Source: Anaerolineales bacterium HSG25 (GTDB taxonomy: Bacteria; Chloroflexota; Anaerolineae; 4572-78; J111). Taken from it: 36,278 bases of DNA. Positions 1-6,523 of this stretch are shown here, in pieces. The DNA lies in NCBI GenBank assembly GCA_030377865.1, contig JAUCGA010000055.1:1-36278 (forward strand), given 5' to 3'. The notes under the pieces were generated by a model, which was not told where the DNA came from, did not search any database, and was given only the letters and a program-made list of their open reading frames with translations. A program made the position numbers and the translations under genes. Numbering within the stretch: the first letter of the stretch is position 1; each line of letters begins with the position of its first letter.

Positions 1-173
1 CTGGTCTCCAACACGTTCAACTGATTACGGAGTTCACGCTGTTGTTGGTTGGCCGTTTTTAGAGCCTGATACAACAGTTGAATATGTTGTAAGGCATGTC
101 CGGTGGTCATCTCCACATCCATCCGAGCATTGCCGTACTCGGTCATAATCTGTTCGATGGGATAGGTTGCCAT
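1..173 (-). CDS. Truncated hypothetical protein (N-terminal 57 residues only)
   Basis: An open frame starts at an ATG (173-171, minus strand) and runs off the left edge without a stop. A strong Shine-Dalgarno AGGAGGT lies at 191-185, about 11 bases upstream, which supports both the gene and the start. The visible protein begins MATYPIEQIM, is rich in Gln, Leu and Glu, and has a heptad-like stretch (QQQRELRNQLNVLE) suggesting a coiled coil. I do not recognise a family. It is divergent from the XRE regulator at 269, so the two probably share the 174-268 control region. Confidence 0.7.
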   Translation of the reverse strand, partial: MATYPIEQIMTEYGNARMDVEMTTGHALQHIQLLYQALKTANQQQRELRNQLNVLET

Positions 174-196
174 GTTTTTATTACCTCCTTTTGAAT

Positions 197-246
197 CTTG
201 ATAAGCAATAGGTTATCAAGACAATAACATATTTTTTAGAATATGT
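197..246. promoter_or_regulatory. Two candidate operator palindromes between divergent genes
   Basis: The divergent spacer holds two perfect inverted repeats. CTTGATAA (197-204) and TTATCAAG (213-220) are separated by 8 bases. ACATATT (227-233) and AATATGT (240-246) are separated by 6. Such dyads next to a small XRE gene are typical of autoregulatory operators; assigning them to this regulator is inference. Confidence 0.45.
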
Positions 247-268
247 CAAGTCCCAAAATCGTTATACT

Positions 269-487
269 ATGCAAAGATTTGGTGAGAAGTTGAGAGTTTT
301 ACGTCAAAATAAAAACCTAACAGTTAGACAACTTGGTGATCTTATTGAGGTCAGCGGGCCTTATATTGTTCAGTTAGAACATGGTAAAAAAATGCCTAAT
401 GCACCAATGATTATCAAAATAGCCCGCTTGTTTAATGTTTCTACAGACCAGTTAATGCTCGACGAACTTGAGCTAGACGACGCGTAA
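269..487 (+). CDS. Small XRE-family HTH transcriptional regulator
   Basis: The 72-residue protein is essentially one helix-turn-helix domain of the XRE/Cro-C1 (HTH_3) type: LRQNKNLTVRQLGDLIEVS gives the first helices, and SGPYIVQLEHGKKMPN is the recognition-helix region. It ends in an acidic tail (LDELELDDA). It is a DNA-binding repressor or activator by family. No Shine-Dalgarno precedes the ATG, and a -10-like TATACT ends directly before it (263-268), so this -10 cannot drive the full ORF unless the start lies further in. The gene is A+T-richer than its surroundings. Lone XRE genes of this size often control adjacent restriction, toxin or mobile genes; the obvious candidate is the divergent truncated gene. 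Confidence 0.85.
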   Translation: MQRFGEKLRVLRQNKNLTVRQLGDLIEVSGPYIVQLEHGKKMPNAPMIIKIARLFNVSTDQLMLDELELDDA

Positions 488-531
488 CCTCGCCCTATTA
501 CACTGAATCGCCGCTCGATTTGGCGGGGCGG

Positions 532-1398
532 TTACTCCAAGTTTTTCAGCCGTTGTTGTAGCTCGGCAATCATCTTATCTTTTTCGGATAAGGCTTTGTC
601 CTTCTCCGCAAGCGCTTTATCCCGCTCGGCAATCTCCTGTTCTAGCATGGTTAACTCTTCCAATATCTCATCTTCTGCCCGCATGGTACGTCGCACCTCC
701 GGGGAAGCGATGGCCGATTGTAAGCGTCGGATAATCGGGTCATATCGTTCAAGATAGCTCCCCGCCGTAAAGTTCAAGACCCATTTCTCGTCGGCAGTCG
801 CCCAACGTTGGTCAAACACCATCAACAACTCTTCGACCTCGGTTTGGTGGTCGGGGTGCAAAAGAGGAATCTGGATAATGTAGCTGTCATGAGTCAGGCT
901 TTCGATGAATTCTTCGCGTGTCTGAATCTCCTCTCCGGTGGTGACATCATAATATTGTCGAGCCACTTTGATCACTGGCGCGATGATATTCTCTAACGGG
1001 TAGCCCAAAAAATAGATCGTCACAATCGGCAGTGGTTTCTGTACCATTTTCTGTTTCTGCTCATCAAATACTGGATAAACGTTGGTTTTATCTTGGTACT
1101 GTTCGCCCATATATTGCCGAAATCGCATAATATCAGTGCTGATTTTCGCTTTCTGAATCTCGATCAGTACTTGTTTATGTCCTCCCTCCGGTAGTTTAAT
1201 TTTGGCAGAAAAATCAAGCCGATAGATGGTCAAGGCGCGACGATCTAGGGTTTCTAGGTAGACGGTCGTCTCTTGAGGCAAAAATTCTAACTCGACAATC
1301 TCTTCTTCAATAATCGTGCCGATAATCAGTTTGGCAATCTCATTGTCCTCCATGAGATATTTGAAGACTACATCATAAATTGGGTTAGCTATGTGCAT
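532..1398 (-). CDS. Rpn/PDDEXK_2-like PD-(D/E)XK nuclease with coiled-coil tail
   Basis: This 288-residue protein starts MHIANPIYDVVFKYLMED, the usual opening of the Rpn / PD-(D/E)XK transposase-associated nuclease family (PF12784-like). The nuclease core is visible: LDFSAKI supplies the metal-binding Asp, and VLIEIQKA supplies the E-x-Q-K strand. Residues from about 235 on are acidic and helical and end in a coiled coil with repeated KALxEKDK units. An AGGAGGT lies 7 to 8 bases before the ATG at 1398. Family members are described as recombination-promoting nucleases and are often multicopy. It is convergent with the XRE gene and leaves only 44 bases between the two stops. Confidence 0.85.
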   Translation of the reverse strand: MHIANPIYDVVFKYLMEDNEIAKLIIGTIIEEEIVELEFLPQETTVYLETLDRRALTIYRLDFSAKIKLPEGGHKQVLIEIQKAKISTDIMRFRQYMGEQYQDKTNVYPVFDEQKQKMVQKPLPIVTIYFLGYPLENIIAPVIKVARQYYDVTTGEEIQTREEFIESLTHDSYIIQIPLLHPDHQTEVEELLMVFDQRWATADEKWVLNFTAGSYLERYDPIIRRLQSAIASPEVRRTMRAEDEILEELTMLEQEIAERDKALAEKDKALSEKDKMIAELQQRLKNLE

Positions 1399-1571
1399 CG
1401 GGTAAACCTCCTTGTTTTTAATTTGGGTCGATTTGATACAGGGATTTTACATCAACATGAAGGGTAAGCCAATCTGTTTAGCGCCAAATTTGGGCCGGTG
1501 AAAATCTTAGGAATGGGGATTAAATAAGTTGCGCGTTTTCACATAAGAATGAATTCTTATGCTGACACGAG

Positions 1572-1747
1572 AAACCTGCTTAGGTAACTCCAAGAAAATA
1601 AACCTCCCAAATGTCATGCCCGAATGTTGTTATCGGGCATCCATTTGTATGCAGAATGTGGATTCCCGCTAAAAGCATGCGGGAATGACATAGAGAATTT
1701 AATCAGTTTGGGAGATTTATTTCCTTGGAAATCCCTTAAGCAGGTTT
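1572..1747. repeat. Composite palindrome: core repeat arms flanking a MITE
   Basis: The left arm (about 1572-1609) contains AAACCTGCTTA and AATAAACCTCCCA. The right arm (1709-1747) is its imperfect reverse complement, containing TGGGAGATTTATTT and TAAGCAGGTTT. Between the arms sits the MITE copy at 1612-1690. The same core recurs near 10367-10465, 28586-28612 and 36235-36268, so this is a dispersed family. Confidence 0.7.
1612..1690. repeat. MITE-like palindromic element, family A, copy 1
   Basis: It begins TGTCATGCCCG and ends CGGGAATGACA, imperfect terminal inverted repeats. Internally it carries two smaller hairpins (GCCCGAATG...ATCGGGC and TTCCCGCTAAAAGCATGCGGGAA). About 79 bases, no coding capacity. 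Confidence 0.7.
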
Positions 1748-1819
1748 TCCGTTTAAGACGCTGATTTCAATCAGCGGTCATCAGCGGTCAAATGCACAAG
1801 TTAAAAAAATCTCATTCCT
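1697..1819. repeat. 123-bp repeat, exact inverted match to 36156-36278
   Basis: Compared base by base, this segment is the exact reverse complement of the last 123 bases of the window. It contains the palindrome CGCTGATTTCAATCAGCG, a duplicated CAGCGGTCAT unit and the TTAAGCAGG core. A shorter related copy lies at 10335-10387. Because the partner copy runs off the window end, the true length of the repeat is unknown. Confidence 0.9.
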
Positions 1820-1865
1820 AGTACCCGACCTAAGTACAGGACAAAATATCTTGTTGAGATGATGG

Positions 1866-1936
1866 TGTCATTCCCGCACGTTTTTAGCGGGAATCTATGG
1901 ATAATGGATGCCCGATAACACCATTCGGGCATGACA
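1866..1936. repeat. MITE-like palindromic element, family A, copy 2 (inverted)
   Basis: It begins TGTCATTCCCG and ends CGGGCATGACA. Its reverse complement aligns with the copy at 1612-1690, with differences mainly in the central part, so two copies face each other about 175 bases apart. Confidence 0.7.
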
Positions 1937-2026
1937 TTTTTATTCAATCTGATTGATTTTTGTTTTTGTCCGGTACAGAGGTACCCGACAGAACCTTAAC
2001 CTGAACTAATTAACGGTGGAATGGAA

Positions 2027-2240
2027 TGAAATGGTAAACGGGTAAACGGTGAATGGTGAACTACAAATTACGTTTATCACCAAGAACGGTTTGAATACTG
2101 GCATTGAAAACACGACAAAACTGATCAGATTCATCTCGTTTACCGTTTATAATTCACCATTTACCATTTATAATTTTGATGTTTGTACGTAATTCTTATG
2201 ACGCAAATTTTCCTCTTTAGATACGTGGAAAATCATTTAT
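2027..2240. repeat. AATGGTGAA palindromic block ending in family C MITE terminus
   Basis: Short direct and inverted units such as GGTGAATGGTGAA and TTCACCATTTACC pair across the block. The right part (about 2147-2240) is almost identical to 27008-27109 and ends with the same AAAATCATTTAT terminus. No matching left terminus is visible here, so this looks like a truncated member. Confidence 0.65.
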
Positions 2241-2321
2241 GAACCTCTCATAACCAACACATTCCTTAGCAATACCGCCGCTCTTGCCAAGCCCTCCAGA
2301 TACCAGTATCATGGTCAGGTT

Positions 2322-4691
2322 ATGAACATTACTTTGACCAACGAACTGGGCAAGGGTGGCGAGGCGACGGTCTACAATCTGGCCGAACAACCAAATCTGG
2401 TGGCGAAAATTTACCATACCCCTACGCCTGCCCACGAGGCCAAACTACGGGCCATGCTGATGAATCCCCCTGACCCGCCCCGCACCCGTGACCATGTGGC
2501 GATTGCTTGGCCGACCGCGCTATTATATCAGCAAGATTCACAGCTACATGCGGTCAATACTCCTAATGAGTTGGATAGTTCAGACGCAGAGCCAGTCATT
2601 CTCCCTTTTGGTGGGCTACGCCCTCCCCTTGGGAGCGAGCTAAAGTTCGTTGGTTTCCTCATGCCCAAAGTTCGTGACGGGCGCGCTATCTTCAACATGT
2701 ACAATCCGGCTTTACGGAAGAATCTGCCCTACCCGTTTGATTGGCGCGCCCTGCATCGCACGGCCTACAACCTCTGTACAGCCGTATTAGCCATCCATGC
2801 CAAGGGGTATGTGATTGGCGACATCAACGAGAGCAACATTCTGGTTAATCGCAAAGCATTGGTGACGATTGTCGATTGCGACTCGTTTCAGGTGACGGAT
2901 GAGCAGGGCACTGTTCACCGTTGCCATGTGGGCAAACCAGAGTACACCCCGCCAGAGCTACAGGGGGTCAAGTTTAGAGAGGTTGACCAGACGATTGAGC
3001 ATGATCTGTTTGGCTTGGGAGTTTTGCTGTTTCAATTGCTGATGGGAGGGTTCCATCCGTTTGCGGGCGTTTTGCAGAGTGGTGTTTCGGTGGGACGGGT
3101 CGATTTATTCGCTATAAGAAAAAACCTGTTTCCATACAATAACAATCCGGCCATGCTCCCGCCCCCTTCAGCTCCGCCGTTTGAGTGGCTTTACCCAGAG
3201 TTACAAACTGGTTTTTTTAACAGTTTTGTCGAGGGGCATGCCGACCCGCACCAGCGATTATCGGCCTCTTTGTGGCGCAAACAACTCTATCATGCCGAGC
3301 AGAGTCTGCATCGTTGCAAGAAAAATCGAGGACATGTTTACAGCGGTCATCATCAAACCTGCCCTTATTGCGAACGAATTGCTTCACAAACCAGTCAAAC
3401 CGATGGAGCCACAGAGCTTTGGGTGCAACCGTTTATCGAGGGGATTACGGCCTACGAAAATAGGGATACGTTGACTGTTATCGATACCATGACCAAAGTT
3501 TTGGCCCGCAACGGCGCGGCCTCGGGTGCATTCACCTATCGAGCCTGGGCCTTCTATCAAGAAGGGGATTATCAACCAGCTATAAACGATGCTCAGGCGG
3601 CGCTCAAACTCAATACAGAGAATGTGCTGGCTCACTTTACCTTGGGGCAATGTTATTACGAGCAAGGAGCATACAAAAAGGCCATAACCGCTTTTAGCCA
3701 AGCGATTGAGCATGGCTACGAACCAGCCAGCAAAGCCTACCAATACCGAGCCAAGGCCAACCAAAGGCTTCTCCAACCAATTGACATGGCTCGCGATTTG
3801 GCGGCCTCCTTTGCTCAAGATGTCAAACATAGTGTGTTGCAAGCCTTGGGGCAAATTACTCCAGATAACACAAAGCGCCAAAAATTACTCTATTCGCAAG
3901 GTGTTGAGGCTTATAAAAAGAAGGATGCCAAAACGGTGATTCAGGTTATGTCGGTCATCATCAAAAACGGCAAGGGGACGGTGGAAACTTACACCTACCG
4001 AGGTTGGGGGTATGCTCAACAACAACAATATGCCTCTGCGCTGAATGATTATCTTAAGGCTTTAAAACAGGCCTCAGATAACATCAATAATCCAACTCTC
4101 CTTCTAAATCCACCGTCACCAAATGTTTATGAACTGATTTATGATTATGGCAAACGAGCCTATCGGCAGAAAGATGTCCAAGCTGTATTTGAGACCATGA
4201 ATGCGCTGGTTAGTTTTGAGGATCAAGTTCATCAAGAAGAAACTCCCGGATTAGAAACCGCCATATCGTTAAAACATCTGAGCAATGCCTATCGTGGCTG
4301 GGCTTACTATCAACAAGGTGACTATGAAGCCGCGCAGGCTGATGCTCTAAAAGCGATAAGCCATCGAGGATTTAACGCCCCAGCATTGGCCTACCATGTG
4401 TTGGGAGCCAGCTACAGTCAGCAGAAAGCCTATCATAAAGCGTTTTTCCCCATGTTGATCACCTACTTTATCGAAGACAAACCCCGTGAGGCACATTGGG
4501 AGCAGAGTCTGGTCTTTGAAAAGTTCGGTCTGTTCTCGCTATCTAAAAAGACACTGAATAACTATCTGATGGTGGAGAACGATTCGGCTAAGCGGGAACA
4601 AGCCCAAAAACAGCTCATGAAGTTAGACAATCTTAGCAAAGAATCCCTCCCTGACCGTATCGTGTGGATAATCGAGCAATGGCGACGGTGA
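2322..4691 (+). CDS. COG4248-like protein kinase with zinc ribbon and TPR tail
   Basis: This 789-residue protein is the first of three tandem paralogues. Kinase features: glycine loop GKGGEATVY (residues 10-18), ATP-anchoring Lys29 (VAKIYH), the catalytic-loop equivalent GDINESN with Asp167, and the metal-binding DCD at 185-187 in place of DFG. The loop lacks the HR of HRD and the following Lys, as in the YegI/COG4248 family. A zinc-ribbon-like segment follows (Cys332, then CPYC near 348-351). Residues about 375-760 hold TPR-like helical repeats (for example AYYQQGDYEAAQADALKAI), probably a protein-docking surface. No membrane span is seen. It is presumably a cytosolic Ser/Thr-type kinase; its substrate is unknown. 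The ATG has only a weak upstream GGTCAGG. A proline/glycine-rich insert (LPFGGLRPPLG) lies just before the hinge strand FVGFLMP. Confidence 0.88.
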   Translation: MNITLTNELGKGGEATVYNLAEQPNLVAKIYHTPTPAHEAKLRAMLMNPPDPPRTRDHVAIAWPTALLYQQDSQLHAVNTPNELDSSDAEPVILPFGGLRPPLGSELKFVGFLMPKVRDGRAIFNMYNPALRKNLPYPFDWRALHRTAYNLCTAVLAIHAKGYVIGDINESNILVNRKALVTIVDCDSFQVTDEQGTVHRCHVGKPEYTPPELQGVKFREVDQTIEHDLFGLGVLLFQLLMGGFHPFAGVLQSGVSVGRVDLFAIRKNLFPYNNNPAMLPPPSAPPFEWLYPELQTGFFNSFVEGHADPHQRLSASLWRKQLYHAEQSLHRCKKNRGHVYSGHHQTCPYCERIASQTSQTDGATELWVQPFIEGITAYENRDTLTVIDTMTKVLARNGAASGAFTYRAWAFYQEGDYQPAINDAQAALKLNTENVLAHFTLGQCYYEQGAYKKAITAFSQAIEHGYEPASKAYQYRAKANQRLLQPIDMARDLAASFAQDVKHSVLQALGQITPDNTKRQKLLYSQGVEAYKKKDAKTVIQVMSVIIKNGKGTVETYTYRGWGYAQQQQYASALNDYLKALKQASDNINNPTLLLNPPSPNVYELIYDYGKRAYRQKDVQAVFETMNALVSFEDQVHQEETPGLETAISLKHLSNAYRGWAYYQQGDYEAAQADALKAISHRGFNAPALAYHVLGASYSQQKAYHKAFFPMLITYFIEDKPREAHWEQSLVFEKFGLFSLSKKTLNNYLMVENDSAKREQAQKQLMKLDNLSKESLPDRIVWIIEQWRR

Positions 4692-4706
4692 CATAAACCC
4701 CATGAC

Positions 4707-4786
4707 TGTCAACTTAAGAAGTTCGTAGTAGGCACTTCAGTGCCTTTGGGGGCGATGAATCGCCTACTACAAACGTTAAGTTGACA
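4707..4786. repeat. MITE-like element, family B, copy 1
   Basis: This 80-bp element has perfect 11-bp terminal inverted repeats, TGTCAACTTAA and TTAAGTTGACA. Internally GTAGTAGGC pairs with GCCTACTAC around a short GGCACTTCAGTGCC hairpin. A near-identical copy lies at 9363-9440. The two copies bracket kinases 2 and 3. Confidence 0.85.
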
Positions 4787-4802
4787 CTTATGATATAAAC
4801 CC

Positions 4803-6503
4803 ATGCCCAATCAAACAATTACCCTGACCGACCCGCTCGGCAAAGGCGGCGAAGCGACCGTCTACAACATTGCTAATCAGGCTGACATGGTGGCTAAACT
4901 CTACCATCAGCCGACCTCAGAGCGAGAGGCCAAACTACGCGCCATGCTGATGAATCCGCCGGAGCAACCGAGTGGCGGGCATGTAGCGATTGCATGGCCG
5001 ACGGCGTTGTTGTACAGGCATGGTGCTGACCTCAAAGCGGTTTTGCCCGAATCAGCCCTCCCCCTAACCCCCTCCCAAAGGGAGGGGGAACTAGCTTCCC
5101 TCCCTTTGGGGGGGATTGAGGGGGGGCCAGGAGGGCTGTTCGTCGGCTTCCTCATGCCAAAGGTTACGGGCGGACGAGCTATCTTCAACATGTACAACCC
5201 CCGCATGCGGGAGCAATTGCCCTATCCGTTTGATTGGCGTGCCCTGCATCGCACCGCGGCGAATTTGTGTGCGGTGGTGGCTTCGATTCATGCCAAGGAG
5301 TATGTCATCGGCGACATTAACGAGAGTAACATTCTGGTCAATTGGGAGGCCTTGGTAAGTATTGTCGATTGTGACTCGTTTCAAGTGACCGATGAGTCTG
5401 GCACGATTCATCGGTGTCATGTCGGTAAACCGGAGTACACCCCGCCAGAGTTGCAGGGCATTTCATTCAAAGAGATTGACCAAACGACTGAGCGTGATCT
5501 GTTTGGGCTTGGCGTACTGCTGTTCCAACTGTTGATGGAGGGAGTCCATCCCTTTGCGGGGGTGTTAAAGTCGCAAGAATCGGTGGGGCGGGTTGATCTG
5601 TATGCCATCCGGCGAGGATTGTTTCCTTATGGCAAAACTGATCAGATGAATCCTCCACCATCTGCACCTGATTTTGCATGGCTAAATCCGCAAATTCAGC
5701 AGTTGTTCAAAACTTGTTTCGAGTTCGGGCATGGCAATCCTGCCATGCGTCCAAGTGGGCAAGATTGGCATGCCAAGGTACGGTTGGGCGAGAATAGTTT
5801 GGTCCATTGTTTGTATGAGGAGAAACATTTGTATGGGCAGCATCTGACAGAATGTCCGCACTGTGCCAAGATGGAGCGGATCAAAGGCCCTGTTCAAGAA
5901 GGCGTTGCTTCCGATGAAACCCAACCCATAACTGTTGAGGGTACGAATCGGGGTGGCACGGATTTTAACGGTAATTTCTATGTATATAAATCTGGCTCGG
6001 CACTCACTGCTTCAAAAACCCCAAGGAAAATGGTACGCAAACCTCAAAAACCTCTAACTCTATTTGGAATTAAGAAATTAGGGATAGGTTTGTTAATGAT
6101 AATGATAATGATGTTCTATCCATCGATGTTATGCGGTAATGCTGGTTTGCAGCGCATTATTGATATCCATACCGTAGAAATGTCCAGCCAGACCGTTATC
6201 GGACAAGTCACCCAAAAGAATGATTTTGCTATTTGGAATCTAATTCATTATCAGTTTGAAGTAATTGGGGTCGATGGAAATCGCTATATCTATACCGGTA
6301 CAGGTAGTGCTAATAATCATAATACAGGTGATAAGATTGAGATAATTTATGCCACCCAAAACCCATCTAGATCCTTTCAGGCTCAGACTTACAAGCCTAT
6401 CAATCTGTATATTGGGGGTCTGATTTTTATCAGCCCTATGGTATTTATGAGTGGGGCTATTTTTGTGATGATTAACTATTTATGGAATAAGTGGATTGCT
6501 TAA
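4803..6503 (+). CDS. COG4248-like protein kinase with zinc ribbon and membrane tail (DUF3592-like)
   Basis: This is the second paralogue (566 residues). Kinase motifs: GKGGEATVY (13-21), Lys32, GDINESN with Asp171, and DCD from residue 189. The zinc ribbon has Cys336 and CPHC near 353-356. A linker leads to a hydrophobic span around 425-443 (LGIGLLMIMIMMFYPSMLC), a polar domain of about 80 residues with the DGNRYIYTG and YATQNP pattern of DUF3592-like proteins, and a second span around 533-560. The polar domain is probably on the far side of the membrane, joined to a cytosolic kinase; this is inference. No clear Shine-Dalgarno is seen; MITE B ends 16 bases upstream. The gene contains an 86-bp palindromic insertion in the N-lobe (5053-5138), read through in frame. 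Confidence 0.87.
   Translation: MPNQTITLTDPLGKGGEATVYNIANQADMVAKLYHQPTSEREAKLRAMLMNPPEQPSGGHVAIAWPTALLYRHGADLKAVLPESALPLTPSQREGELASLPLGGIEGGPGGLFVGFLMPKVTGGRAIFNMYNPRMREQLPYPFDWRALHRTAANLCAVVASIHAKEYVIGDINESNILVNWEALVSIVDCDSFQVTDESGTIHRCHVGKPEYTPPELQGISFKEIDQTTERDLFGLGVLLFQLLMEGVHPFAGVLKSQESVGRVDLYAIRRGLFPYGKTDQMNPPPSAPDFAWLNPQIQQLFKTCFEFGHGNPAMRPSGQDWHAKVRLGENSLVHCLYEEKHLYGQHLTECPHCAKMERIKGPVQEGVASDETQPITVEGTNRGGTDFNGNFYVYKSGSALTASKTPRKMVRKPQKPLTLFGIKKLGIGLLMIMIMMFYPSMLCGNAGLQRIIDIHTVEMSSQTVIGQVTQKNDFAIWNLIHYQFEVIGVDGNRYIYTGTGSANNHNTGDKIEIIYATQNPSRSFQAQTYKPINLYIGGLIFISPMVFMSGAIFVMINYLWNKWIA
5053..5138. repeat. Palindromic element inserted in frame in kinase 2
   Basis: The segment has perfect 9-bp ends, CAGCCCTCC (5053-5061) and GGAGGGCTG (5130-5138), and inner G- and C-tract hairpins such as CCCTCCCAAAGGGAGGG. 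It is translated as a Pro/Gly/Ser-rich loop (PLTPSQREGELASLPLGG) just before the kinase hinge strand. Read in reverse complement, most of it matches 6773-6878 in kinase 3. Confidence 0.8.
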
Positions 6504-6523
6504 CTTGACAATGTTACATTGAT

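Larger units (their letters stand above)
1399..2321. other. Gene-free spacer filled with nested palindromic repeats
   Basis: I see no credible coding frame in this 0.9-kb spacer. It consists largely of repeats that recur elsewhere in the window: an inverted pair of a shared core (1572-1747), two inversely oriented copies of a roughly 75-bp MITE (1612-1690, 1866-1936), one copy of a 123-bp repeat (1697-1819), and a block of short AATGGTGAA/TTCACCATT palindromes leading into a MITE end (about 2030-2240). The only start-to-stop frame reaching into it, on the minus strand, overlaps the kinase gene and is rejected. Confidence 0.75.

Noticed and set aside
2217..2435. Minus-strand 72-codon frame at the start of kinase 1
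   Set aside because: It overlaps the well-supported kinase N-terminus and has no family features.
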